Source of the DNA: Allobosea sp. OK403
Lineage (GTDB): Bacteria; Pseudomonadota; Alphaproteobacteria; Rhizobiales; Beijerinckiaceae
Direction: 5' to 3'
Length of the DNA stretch: 64,000 nt
Assembly (NCBI RefSeq): GCF_900113835.1
Contig: NZ_FOQV01000003.1
Coordinates: forward strand, 186,001 to 250,000
Shown: positions 15,686 through 25,762 of the stretch, one piece after another
Layout of the letters: every line of letters begins with the position of its first letter
Position numbering within the stretch: position 1 is the stretch's first letter
Translations under genes and position numbers: made by a program
Notes under the pieces: generated by a model
Told to the model about the DNA's origin: nothing
Database searches by the model: none
The model's input: only the letters and a program-made list of their open reading frames with translations

Positions 15686-16570
15686 ATGCAGTGGGAAGAT
15701 TATCGCCAGTCCGAGAATGTCGAGGACAGGCGCGGCGGCGGCACCTATGCCGGCCTGCCCGGCGGGCGCGGCGGCGTCGGCATCGGCACCATGGTCGTGC
15801 TCGGCCTGGTCGGCTGGGCGCTCGGCATCGATCCGCGCCTCTTGATCGGCGGAGCGGAACTGATCGGCGGCATTGGCGGGCGCAGCGCCCCGACCCAGGA
15901 AACCCGGCAATCCTCGGGCCCGCCCTCAGACGAGATGGGCCGCTTCGTCTCAGCCGTGCTGGCGCAGAACGAGGACGTCTGGACCAAGGTTTTGCCGCAG
16001 CAGGCGAATACGCGCTACCAGGCGCCGCGCCTGGTGCTGTATTCCGGCGTCGACCGCTCCGGCTGCGGCACCGCCCAGGCGGCAATGGGGCCGTTCTATT
16101 GCCCACCGGACAAGAAGGTCTATCTCGACCTCTCCTTCTTCCAGGAGATGCAGCGCAAGCTCGGCGGTGGCGGCGATTTCGCCTATGCCTATGTCATCGG
16201 CCATGAGGTCGGCCACCACGTCCAGAACCTGATCGGCATCCTGCCCAAGGCGAACCAGTTGCGCGAGCGCTCCTCGGAGCGTGACGCCAACGCCATCTCG
16301 GTGCGCATCGAATTGCAGGCGGACTGCTTCGCCGGCGTCTGGGCCAACAACATCCAGGCGATGGGCCGGATCGACCAGAGCGACGTCGACGAGGCGATGA
16401 AGACCGCCGCCGCGATCGGCGACGACAAGCTGCAGAAGGCCTCGCAGGGCGTCGTCGTGCCCGATTCCTTCACCCATGGCTCCTCGGCGCAACGCACGCG
16501 CTGGTTCACCACCGGCCTGCGCTCAGGCTCGATGCAGAGCTGCGATACGTTCAGGACAAACCAGCTTTAG
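15686..16570 (+). CDS. YpfJ-type neutral zinc metallopeptidase
   Basis: 294 residues from MQWEDYRQSENVEDRRGGG; the open frame extends upstream through the palindromic repeat and is trimmed. One membrane segment (VGIGTMVVLGLVGWALG) follows a short cytoplasmic N-terminus, so the catalytic part is probably periplasmic. The zinc motif is VIGHEVGHHVQNL, with a likely third ligand in ELQADCFAGVW. SGCGTAQAAMGPFYCPPDKK is a conserved family segment. Substrates are unknown for the family. Confidence 0.85.
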   Translation: MQWEDYRQSENVEDRRGGGTYAGLPGGRGGVGIGTMVVLGLVGWALGIDPRLLIGGAELIGGIGGRSAPTQETRQSSGPPSDEMGRFVSAVLAQNEDVWTKVLPQQANTRYQAPRLVLYSGVDRSGCGTAQAAMGPFYCPPDKKVYLDLSFFQEMQRKLGGGGDFAYAYVIGHEVGHHVQNLIGILPKANQLRERSSERDANAISVRIELQADCFAGVWANNIQAMGRIDQSDVDEAMKTAAAIGDDKLQKASQGVVVPDSFTHGSSAQRTRWFTTGLRSGSMQSCDTFRTNQL

Positions 16571-16584
16571 CAGCTGCTCTCGCC

Positions 16585-17433
16585 CTATCGTTCGGCGGGA
16601 ACGGCGGCGCCTTTATCCGTCCAGCTTGGCGGAACACCGACGCTGCCGCCGACCAGGCCGATAAGCCCTGGCGACGGGCCGAAGGCCCGGCAAGCGGCGT
16701 ATTTCGCGTCACCGCCAAACTGCGCGCCGATCTGTTCGAAGGACGGAAATGTCGGCGCCTTGCCGAAGGGCGTCTCGCCGGTGACGAGCATCTTGCTGAA
16801 ATCGGATCCGAAATCGCTCGCCAGCGTATAGGCGTCGCCCTCCTCGCTCATCCGGGCCGAGGTCAGGAAGGCATTTGCGCCACGCCCCCAGACCATCGCC
16901 GCCTGCTGCTTGCCATGGGCGTCGCGAGCCTCCGCTTCGAGCGAAATGCTTCCCATTCCCACGGGAATGCGCGGGAGCGGGACAGGAACTCCAGGCAGGA
17001 GAATCGATTTAGCAACCGATGCGCCGCGAGAGACCCCCGCCGAAACCACATCCGTCGGCGCGACCTGCGTCACCAGGGCGCGGACCGTGAGATCGGCAGG
17101 CTCGGACGGGGTGACAACGACGAAACGCTCGCTCAGGCCGCCACACATGGCGCGATCGATCGCATTCGCGACTAGGCTCCGTTGCGCGGGTGTCAAGCTC
17201 GGCTGCGTCGAGGAAGCCGAGAAAGCGGTGGGGACGATCTTGACTGTGCGGGCCTTCGTCACGCTCGTCTTGTCGACACGCAGCTTCGAGCGCGTCAACA
17301 AACCATCCGACTGCTCCAAACTGTCATATGATTGAAGCGAGCCGGCCTGCTCCAACGAGCCGGTTGCACAACCTCCAAGCAGAGCACCGGCCATTCCAAT
17401 GAAGGCAATCAGAGGATTTCTCCGCATGGTCAC
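16585..17433 (-). CDS. DUF3313-like lipoprotein
   Basis: 282 residues. A signal peptide with lipobox LLGGC predicts a lipid-anchored periplasmic or outer-membrane protein. Features resembling DUF3313 are SYDSLEQSDGLLTRSKLRVD, a TVKIVPTAFS strand, LVANAIDRAMCGGL, ADLTVRALVTQVAPTDVVSA and QAAMVWGRGANAFLTSARM. Function unknown. The start is probably GTG at 17433 with ggga upstream; an ATG two codons later is possible. It diverges from a TetR gene and a 13-base palindrome lies in the shared intergenic region, so it is a plausible target of that regulator. Confidence 0.65.
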   Translation of the reverse strand: MTMRRNPLIAFIGMAGALLGGCATGSLEQAGSLQSYDSLEQSDGLLTRSKLRVDKTSVTKARTVKIVPTAFSASSTQPSLTPAQRSLVANAIDRAMCGGLSERFVVVTPSEPADLTVRALVTQVAPTDVVSAGVSRGASVAKSILLPGVPVPLPRIPVGMGSISLEAEARDAHGKQQAAMVWGRGANAFLTSARMSEEGDAYTLASDFGSDFSKMLVTGETPFGKAPTFPSFEQIGAQFGGDAKYAACRAFGPSPGLIGLVGGSVGVPPSWTDKGAAVPAER

Positions 17434-17517
17434 GCTTTTCCCAACCGAGATGGTTTGCGCCGCAGGCCGCGACAGTGGATTCGGACAGCCCCTGAAGAGA
17501 CCTCATTGAGCTATTGT

Positions 17518-17530
17518 TGCACTGAGTGCA
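17518..17530. promoter_or_regulatory. Candidate TetR operator in the divergent promoter region
   Basis: tgcact-g-agtgca is a perfect 6+1+6 palindrome between the lipoprotein and the TetR gene, about 85 bases upstream of the lipoprotein start and 124 upstream of the TetR start. The same tgcactgagtg core recurs at the end of the TetR gene (18248-18258). Confidence 0.5.
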
Positions 17531-17653
17531 TTTTAATTGAGGCGTCTTTGTGTCGACGCCCTTCACACCCATCGGTCCGAGACCTCGGTCATCTCGATTT
17601 GTTGCACCGCGTCGGCCACGTCGATATGGTCGAAATATCAAGTTGAGGCAGAA

Positions 17654-18259
17654 ATGCGACAAGCATCTCCCAAGCCGGAAGGCCTTCGCGAGCGCAATCG
17701 CCGCGAAAAATACGAGCACATAACCAATGTCAGCATCCGCCTGTTTCTTGAGAACGGATACGACGCCACGACGCTCGCCGAAATTGCTCATTCTTCCGGC
17801 ATTTCCAGAAGACATCTGTTCAATTATTTCGACAGCAAGGACGAAATCCTTTTCTCACATCTGCGCGAATATTATGAGATGATTGCCGAGTCCATTGCCC
17901 GAGGCTCCCCTGACGAGCCCACCTTGGAGGTCGTGCGCAAGGCGATCCTTTCAAACCTGACGCGCTTCGACGCGGAGAGAACGCTCGCGATCGCAAAAAT
18001 CATGAGGAACAACGCGGCACTTCAGAGCAAGAACCGCGCGAACGAAATCAATCTTGAAAAGGCTATCATGAAAGGCTTGTCGGCTTTGTGGCCTTCCAAG
18101 ATGTCTCACGACCGGCTATTATTTGCATCTATATTGTCGTCCGGCGCAATTCGCTTTGCCACATACATCTGGCTTCGAGACGGTAACGAGATAAAACTCG
18201 CAGATTGCGTGGCAGAGGCCTTCGATCGGATGAAGTTTGAGATTCAATGCACTGAGTGA
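17654..18259 (+). CDS. TetR-family transcriptional regulator
   Basis: 201 residues from MRQASPKPEGLRERNRREKY, preceded by gaggcag; earlier in-frame starts give no domain sequence. The N-terminal DNA-binding domain shows SIRLFLENGYDATTLAEIAH and SSGISRRHLFNYFDSKDEIL, the helix-turn-helix typical of AcrR-type regulators. The C-terminal ligand domain is not assigned. The gene is clearly richer in A+T than its neighbours, which suggests transfer. The palindrome in its upstream region suggests autoregulation and control of the divergent lipoprotein. Confidence 0.85.
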   Translation: MRQASPKPEGLRERNRREKYEHITNVSIRLFLENGYDATTLAEIAHSSGISRRHLFNYFDSKDEILFSHLREYYEMIAESIARGSPDEPTLEVVRKAILSNLTRFDAERTLAIAKIMRNNAALQSKNRANEINLEKAIMKGLSALWPSKMSHDRLLFASILSSGAIRFATYIWLRDGNEIKLADCVAEAFDRMKFEIQCTE

Positions 18260-18262
18260 ATC
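18241..18262. promoter_or_regulatory. Second copy of the TetR-motif core at the end of the TetR gene
   Basis: gattca-atgcactgag-tgaatc: outer inverted repeat gattca/tgaatc around tgcactgagtg, the core also found at 17518. It overlaps the TetR stop codon. It could be a second binding site or chance. Confidence 0.35.
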
Positions 18263-18449
18263 AAAATCCGAATCGGAGGCGGCGCGGACCTGCCGTTCGC
18301 CCCGCCCCGCAACAAGCACTCATCAGCCCACCCGCTCCCTGCGGACCGGCACGCGATACGATGCGCACCCCTACCTGCGCGCGATCTCGACACCGCCGCT
18401 GATGATCGCCTGCGTCATCGGCCGCGCCAGGAAGCTGTGAGGGAAGCGA

Positions 18450-18610
18450 AGCTGTGAGGGAAGCCGAGTTCGATCGCGCTTGCGACATCGAGCCGGGCGC
18501 GCTGATCGGCGATCGCCTGCATGCGCGAGACCTGCCAGGCCGGGATGTCTGACATGCCGAGATAGACCACCTTGCTGGCGCGCACGAGATGGTCCAGTTC
18601 GCGCGAGCCG
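18450..18610 (-). pseudogene. Aldo/keto reductase remnant
   Basis: Reading 18597 downwards on the minus strand gives LDHLVRASKVVYLGMSDIPA then WQVSRMQAIADQRARLDVAS, which matches the middle of aldo/keto reductases (L-D-x-L-V-R-x-G-K-V-x-Y-x-G-x-S-x-x-P-A-W). The reading frame is lost on both sides and the catalytic N-terminal part is absent. A short tandem duplication (gaagctgtgagggaag, twice at about 18431-18464) lies just beyond. The rest of 18260-18701 shows no intact gene. Confidence 0.55.
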
Positions 18611-18701
18611 GCGGCAGATGGCTCCGGCGTTGCGCGCCTTCACCGATTTCGCGACCGGCAGCGCCAAGGCGCGGTAGCCGGCCAGATCGCGACGCCCGCG
18701 C

Positions 18702-19190
18702 TCAGCCGCTCGCCCGTTCGCGGCGCACCGTCAGGCGGCGCGGCGCGCCTCCCAGCCTGCCCGCGAGAACGAGCCCCTTGGGCACGACGAGACCGGCGCG
18801 CAACCGCCTGGCGCCGAAGGAGATCGCCGCGCGCTCGCGCAGCGAACCGGCAACGCCGCGCAAGGGAATCAGGGCCGGGCTGTCGGGCGCGAGCATGAGA
18901 TGCCGGTCGACGACCTGGGCCCAATGCGACTGCGGCACATCGCCGGCATCGAGCAGGACCAGCCAGTCGCCGCGCGCCTGCGCCGCGCCGAGATGCCAGC
19001 CCTCCGCGGCGCCCGACCGCAGATAGCTCGCGCCGGTGGCGTCGGCCAATCGCTCGACATCATGATCCCCCCCCGCATCGACCACGACCGCATGGCCCAG
19101 GAATCCATCGGCGACAGCGGGAATGAGGACCGCGAAGGTCGCGGCGAGCAGGCTTGGGGGGCCATCGGCCCGGATCACGGCTGTGAGCAT
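18702..19190 (-). CDS. Small family 2-like glycosyltransferase
   Basis: 162 residues from MLTAVIRADGPPSLLAATFA; an ATG four codons earlier (19202) is possible. The N-terminal half looks like a GT-A nucleotide-sugar domain: a TAVIRA strand, HAVVVDAGGDHDVERLADAT, GWHLGAAQARGDWLVLLDAG with an acidic LLDAGD in the position of the DxD motif. It is shorter than most GT2 enzymes, so activity is uncertain. It diverges from the radical SAM gene across a 126-base region holding a LexA-type box. The same minus-strand frame stays open much further upstream, but that part is only the antisense of the radical SAM gene. Confidence 0.6.
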   Translation of the reverse strand: MLTAVIRADGPPSLLAATFAVLIPAVADGFLGHAVVVDAGGDHDVERLADATGASYLRSGAAEGWHLGAAQARGDWLVLLDAGDVPQSHWAQVVDRHLMLAPDSPALIPLRGVAGSLRERAAISFGARRLRAGLVVPKGLVLAGRLGGAPRRLTVRRERASG

Positions 19191-19244
19191 GCGCAAATCC
19201 ATATGACGCAGCGCAACATGTCGCAATCCTGTCACTTGCAATCT

Positions 19245-19259
19245 GTTCCCTATATGTTC
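19245..19259. promoter_or_regulatory. Candidate LexA (SOS) box, GTTC-N7-GTTC
   Basis: gttccctatatgttc is an exact match to the direct-repeat LexA box GTTC-N7-GTTC known from alphaproteobacteria. It lies in the divergent promoter region, 58 bases upstream of the radical SAM gene and 55 bases upstream of the glycosyltransferase start. Confidence 0.65.
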
Positions 19260-19316
19260 ACATTGGAAACATAGAAACGCGCCGATTCCCGGCGGTTTCC
19301 AGGACGGTTCAGCGTC

Positions 19317-20531
19317 ATGCGCCAGGCCACGCCCTCTGCCACATCCTCTGCGAGACCCTCTTCGCGGCCGATTCCGGCGCAGCCGCTCAAGCGGCATGAC
19401 AGCGAGCCGGCCTCGGTTTCCGCGCGTATCGCGCCGCTCGACCCGATGGCCTATGCCGGGCATCGGATCGATCCGGAACGCCGGCGCGGGCGCGGCGCCA
19501 CGATCAATCCGGGCGGGCGCTTCGAGGCCGAGCAACGTGTCCTCGAGGATGACGGCTGGGGCACGCTCGGCGAATTGCCGGCCTTCAAGACCGAGGTCTC
19601 GATCGAGAAGCCGCGCACGATCATTACCAGGAACGACTCCCCTGACATTTCGTTCGACCGCTCGATCAATCCCTATCGCGGCTGCGAGCATGGCTGCGTC
19701 TATTGCTTCGCGCGGCCGAGCCACGCCTATCTCGGCCTGTCGCCGGGGCTCGACTTCGAGAGCAAGCTGACAGCCAAGCCCGATGCGGCGATCCTGCTGG
19801 AGAAGGAGCTCAGCGCCGCTTCCTACCAGCCGCGCACCATCGCGATCGGCACCAATACCGACGCCTATCAGCCGATCGAGAAGAAGCTGCGGATCATGCG
19901 CTCGATCCTGGAGGTGCTGGCGAAGTTCAACCACCCGGTCGGGATCGTGACGAAATCGGCGCTGGTCCAGCGCGACATCGACATATTGGCGCCGATGGCG
20001 GCGAAAGGCCTCGCCAAGGTCGCGATCTCGCTGACCACGCTCGACCCCAAGATCGCCCGCACCATGGAGCCGCGCGCCGCCTCCCCGGCCAAACGCCTGG
20101 AGACAATCAGGGCTTTGTCGGAGGCCGGCATCCCGGTCACGGTGCTGGTCGCGCCGATCATTCCGGCGATCAACGAGCATGAGATCGAGCGCATCCTCGA
20201 CGCCGCCAAGGCCGCCGGCGCGCGCGAGGCTGGCTATGTCTTGCTGCGGCTGCCGCTGGAGGTGAAGGATCTGGTGCAGGACTGGTTGCTGACCCACCAC
20301 CCCGACAAATTGCGCCATGTCGTCTCGCTGATCCGCTCAACGCGCGGCGGCAAGGATTACGACCCGGCCTGGGGCCAGCGCCAGGTCGGCTCGGGGCCTT
20401 ATGCCTGGATGATCGGGCGGCGCTTCGAGATGGCGGCCGAGCGGCTCGGCTTCAACGCGACGAGGCTCAGGCTGCGCAACGACCTGTTCCTGAAGCCCGA
20501 GAAGGAAAAGGCGCAGCTGAGCTTGTTTTGA
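19317..20531 (+). CDS. PA0069-family radical SAM protein
   Basis: 404 residues. The radical SAM cluster motif is RGCEHGCVYCFARPSHAYLG (about residues 121-140; Cys-x3-Cys-x2-Cys). FDRSINPYRGCEHGC and AIGTNTDAYQPIEKKLRIMR are typical of this group, which is related to spore photoproduct lyase-like enzymes. The reaction is not known. The N-terminus is low-complexity Ser/Ala/Pro. The LexA-type box upstream suggests expression on DNA damage, which would fit a DNA-related role; that is inference. Confidence 0.9.
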   Translation: MRQATPSATSSARPSSRPIPAQPLKRHDSEPASVSARIAPLDPMAYAGHRIDPERRRGRGATINPGGRFEAEQRVLEDDGWGTLGELPAFKTEVSIEKPRTIITRNDSPDISFDRSINPYRGCEHGCVYCFARPSHAYLGLSPGLDFESKLTAKPDAAILLEKELSAASYQPRTIAIGTNTDAYQPIEKKLRIMRSILEVLAKFNHPVGIVTKSALVQRDIDILAPMAAKGLAKVAISLTTLDPKIARTMEPRAASPAKRLETIRALSEAGIPVTVLVAPIIPAINEHEIERILDAAKAAGAREAGYVLLRLPLEVKDLVQDWLLTHHPDKLRHVVSLIRSTRGGKDYDPAWGQRQVGSGPYAWMIGRRFEMAAERLGFNATRLRLRNDLFLKPEKEKAQLSLF

Positions 20532-20550
20532 AGAACCGGCAAGACCGCAT

Positions 20551-20644
20551 CGTCATGCTCGCCCTTGTGGCGAGCATCCACGTCTTGAACACGGCCCTCG
20601 CCGAAGGAAGACGTGGATGGCCGGGACAAGCCCGACCATGACGA
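20551..20644. repeat. Palindromic intergenic repeat (cgtcatg...catgacg)
   Basis: Outer arms tcgtcatg and catgacga (with flanking base); inner arms atccacgtctt and aagacgtggat. It fills the start of the gap between the radical SAM gene and rnhB, and the open frame of rnhB runs into it. Confidence 0.7.
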
Positions 20645-20687
20645 GGAACGCGCCGGCCGAGATGAGGTGGACAGCCATGCAGAGAGC

Positions 20688-21335
20688 ATGGCCGGCCCGC
20701 ACCGCATGTTGCATAAGCCCGGCATGAGCGCCGATTTCAGCCGTGAGACGCAAGCCATCGCAACCGGGTTCTGGCCATTGGCCGGGATCGACGAGGTCGG
20801 GCGTGGGCCCTTGGCCGGACCGGTGGTCGCGGCGGCAGTGATCCTCGACCCCGGGAAGGTTCCTGCCGGGCTCGCCGATTCGAAGGTGCTCAGCGCCGCG
20901 CGCCGCGAGGCGCTGTTCGACAAGATCGCTGAGACGGCGCTGGCGATCGGCATCGCCAGCGTGACCGCAGCCGAGATCGACGCCATCAACATTCGGCAGG
21001 CGACGCTGCTGGCGATGAAGCGCGCCGTCGCCGCCCTGTCGCTCGCGCCGCTCAAGGTCCTGGTCGACGGCAACGACCCACCGTCCCTGCCTTGCCCCTG
21101 CGAGGCGATCGTCAAGGGCGACGCGCTCGTCGCCTCGATCGCGGCCGCCTCGATCATCGCCAAGGTGACGCGCGACAGAATGATGGCGCGGCTGGCGCAG
21201 CTTTACCCGGCCTATGGCTTCGCCGGGCATGTCGGCTACGGCACGGCGGTCCACCGCGCGGCGATCCAGGAGCACGGCCCCTGCCCCGAGCATCGCTACA
21301 GCTTCGCGCCGGTGAAGGGCGTCTGGCAGCGCTGA
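20688..21335 (+). CDS. rnhB: Ribonuclease HII
   Basis: 215 residues from [18 protein letters not shown]; starts at 20706 or 20724 are also possible, while the longer frame includes repeat DNA. Cleaves RNA in RNA-DNA hybrids and at single ribonucleotides in DNA. The catalytic [20 protein letters not shown] motif is near residue 29, VDGNDPP and [20 protein letters not shown] follow, and [14 protein letters not shown] is conserved. It lies upstream of ccrM, with 194 bases between. Confidence 0.95.
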   Translation: MAGPHRMLHKPGMSADFSRETQAIATGFWPLAGIDEVGRGPLAGPVVAAAVILDPGKVPAGLADSKVLSAARREALFDKIAETALAIGIASVTAAEIDAINIRQATLLAMKRAVAALSLAPLKVLVDGNDPPSLPCPCEAIVKGDALVASIAAASIIAKVTRDRMMARLAQLYPAYGFAGHVGYGTAVHRAAIQEHGPCPEHRYSFAPVKGVWQR

Positions 21336-21373
21336 GACGAACCGGCCGGAGCCTTGCGCAAACGCGCGCAGCA

Positions 21374-21388
21374 TTAACCCTCGGTTAG
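21374..21388 (+). promoter_or_regulatory. Candidate CtrA-binding site upstream of ccrM
   Basis: ttaa-ccctcgg-ttag matches the CtrA consensus TTAA-N7-TTAA at seven of eight positions. It lies about 142 bases upstream of the ccrM ATG. In Caulobacter, CtrA activates ccrM late in the cell cycle; the same control here is inference. Confidence 0.6.
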
Positions 21389-21514
21389 GAATTCGGCAGC
21401 GGGATCAAGGGACTAGGCAAAAGCTGCAGCCCCAAAACGAGACGCATTTTTTTCATCGCGGAAACCCGGCTTTTACCCTGTCCAAGCAATATCGCGACTG
21501 TTCAAGTTGCGTAA

Positions 21515-23792
<2,278 letters not shown>

Positions 23793-23985
23793 TGTACCGC
23801 ATCTAGCGGGCTGGCGGCGATCCCGCCACAGGGCTCTGCCCCGTTGGCGCGCCGAGGCCCGGTCCCCAAGGCTCCACCGGTCACATCGCCGTGATCGCGC
23901 ATCGGGTCGGTAACCGATCCATCCGGGGCTGCGAATAACCGAAAGCCAGTTCCCGGCTCATTCAGCGCTCAACAAGGTCCAGATC

Positions 23986-24381
23986 ATGATCCTCCGCCGT
24001 AGCCTCATCGCCATCGCCTTGGTGACGATCGCCCTCGCAGCCCCTGCCGCTTTCGCCGCCGACGACATCCGTCCCTTCACGACCGCGGACTTCGCCGCCG
24101 CCCAAAAGGCCGGCAAGCCGATCCTCGTCGAAATCCATGCCGATTGGTGTCCGACTTGCAAGGCGCAAGCCCCGATCATCTCCGATCTGCGCAAGCAGGC
24201 GCGCTTCAAGGACCTGATGGTGATGCGCGTCGATTTCGACGGACAGAAGGACGCGGTCAAGCGGTTCGGCGCCCGCACCCAGAGCACGTTGATCACGTTC
24301 AAGGGCAGTTTGGAAACGGGGCGCTCGGTCGGCGACACCAACAGCGCCAGCATCGAGACGCTGCTCGCCAAGGCGATCTGA
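23986..24381 (+). CDS. Exported thioredoxin-fold protein
   Basis: 131 residues. A signal peptide (MILRRSLIAIALVTIALAAP to AFA) targets it to the periplasm. The redox centre is HADWCPTCKAQAPIISDLR, with WCPTC in place of thioredoxin WCGPC. The conserved cis-proline region is not clear: the expected place reads ARTQSTLITFKG, with Thr-Gln-Ser instead of a proline. It is followed nine bases later by a CcdA-like membrane protein that probably supplies its electrons. Confidence 0.8.
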   Translation: MILRRSLIAIALVTIALAAPAAFAADDIRPFTTADFAAAQKAGKPILVEIHADWCPTCKAQAPIISDLRKQARFKDLMVMRVDFDGQKDAVKRFGARTQSTLITFKGSLETGRSVGDTNSASIETLLAKAI

Positions 24382-24390
24382 GGCAACGTC

Positions 24391-25113
24391 ATGGCATTGG
24401 GCAGTACCGGGCTCGCATTCCTCGCCGGGCTCCTTTCGATCCTGTCTCCCTGCGTGCTGCCGCTCCTGCCGATCGTGCTCGGCACCGCAACTGGCGAACA
24501 CCGCCTCGCTCCCGCCGCCCTTGCCGGCGGCGTCGCCCTCTCCTTCGTCGCGATCGGCCTTTTCGTCGCGACGATCGGTTATGGCATCGGGCTCGACGGC
24601 GACGCGTTCCGGATCGCAGCGGCCGTCCTGATGACCCTCGTCGGCGCAGTGCTCGCCGTTCCGACGCTGCAGGTGAGACTGGCGACGGCCGGAGGGCCTG
24701 TCAGCGACTGGGCCGATCGCAACCTTTCCGGCTTCTCGACGCGAGGTGTCTGGGGGCAGTTCGGAGTTGGGTTGCTGCTGGGCGCGGTCTGGGCCCCTTG
24801 CGTCGGTCCGACGCTGGGGGCGGCCTCGATCCTGGCGGCGCAGGGCGAAAATCTCGGGCAGGTGGCGCTGACCATGGCCTTCTTCGGCCTCGGCGCCGGC
24901 GTTCCGCTCGTCCTTCTCGGACTCATGTCCCGCCAGGCCATGGCCCGCTGGCGCGGCCGCATGCTGGGAGGAGGCAAGACGGCGAAGATCGTGCTGGGCC
25001 TGGTTCTCATGCTCGTCGGCCTCTTGATCGTCAGCGGCTATGACAAGGTCGCGGAGGCCGAACTCGTCCGGCACTCGCCCGACTGGTTGACGACTCTGAC
25101 GACCCGCTTCTGA
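24391..25113 (+). CDS. ccdA: CcdA/DsbD-type membrane electron carrier
   Basis: 240 residues with about six helices. Two proline-flanked cysteines, SILSPCVLPLLPIVLG near residue 24 and VWAPCVGPTLGAASIL, are the paired redox cysteines of the CcdA/DsbD transmembrane domain, which moves reducing power from cytoplasmic thioredoxin to periplasmic thiol proteins. The partner here is most likely the thioredoxin-fold protein encoded just upstream. Use in cytochrome c maturation or oxidative stress repair cannot be decided from the sequence. Confidence 0.85.
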   Translation: MALGSTGLAFLAGLLSILSPCVLPLLPIVLGTATGEHRLAPAALAGGVALSFVAIGLFVATIGYGIGLDGDAFRIAAAVLMTLVGAVLAVPTLQVRLATAGGPVSDWADRNLSGFSTRGVWGQFGVGLLLGAVWAPCVGPTLGAASILAAQGENLGQVALTMAFFGLGAGVPLVLLGLMSRQAMARWRGRMLGGGKTAKIVLGLVLMLVGLLIVSGYDKVAEAELVRHSPDWLTTLTTRF

Positions 25114-25173
25114 CCCTGCAGGCGAGGTGGCGAGCCTCTTGCCGCCGCCTCGCCTGTGGCCCATCAATGGCGC

Positions 25174-25671
25174 ATGGCTGCCAAACCCCTCGCCGACCTG
25201 ATCGATGACTGCCTTGCACCGGCGCTCGCTGCCCAGGGCTTTGCCGGCCGCGCCATCGTCTCGCTCTGGCCCGAGATCGTCGGCGAGCGGCTGGCGGCAC
25301 GCTCGCGGCCGCTCAAGATCGACTGGCCGCGCCGCCGGCCCGCGCCGGGCGAGAGCTCCGACCCCGCAACGATGGTGGTGCGGGTCGAGGGCGCCTTCGC
25401 GCTGGAGATGCAGCAACTCGCGCCGCTCGTGCTGGAACGGGTCAACACCCATCTCGGCTGGCGCGCCGTCGGCAAGCTCGTGTTGAAGCAAGGGCCGGTC
25501 GAGGCGCCGGCGACCAGGCAGGTGCCGCCACCGCCCGATCCTGCGACGGTCGCGCGCGTTGCGCAGCAGGTCTCCAGCATCGCCGATCCGGAATTGCGGG
25601 CAGCGCTGGAGCGGCTTGGCCGCTCCGTCGGCGCGGGATCACGTCACGGCCGACCCGACACAGCTTCGTGA
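25174..25671 (+). CDS. dciA: DciA-type DUF721 protein
   Basis: 165 residues from MAAKPLADLIDDCLAPALAA; a GTG six codons upstream (25156) is also open. The DUF721 core is IVSLWPEIVGERLAARSRPL, then MVVRVEGAFALEMQQLAP and RVNTHLGWRAVGKLVLKQGP. DciA proteins help load the replicative helicase DnaB in bacteria that lack DnaC. The C-terminal third is a proline-rich tail with an acidic helix. It sits between mutY and dsbA/smc, an arrangement I recall as common in Hyphomicrobiales, interrupted here by the thioredoxin/ccdA pair. Confidence 0.8.
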   Translation: MAAKPLADLIDDCLAPALAAQGFAGRAIVSLWPEIVGERLAARSRPLKIDWPRRRPAPGESSDPATMVVRVEGAFALEMQQLAPLVLERVNTHLGWRAVGKLVLKQGPVEAPATRQVPPPPDPATVARVAQQVSSIADPELRAALERLGRSVGAGSRHGRPDTAS

Positions 25672-25762
25672 GCGCCGGCAAGATCGCGCCGAACCGATCT
25701 TGCCACAATCGTGATGGCCTCTATGGTCCGGCAACCGATTTCGCTCTCAAGGACACTGCATT

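Noticed and set aside
18702..20318. Minus-strand open frame of 538 codons
   Set aside because: Only the last 162 codons look like a protein (glycosyltransferase-like). The rest is antisense to the radical SAM gene and crosses the promoter region.
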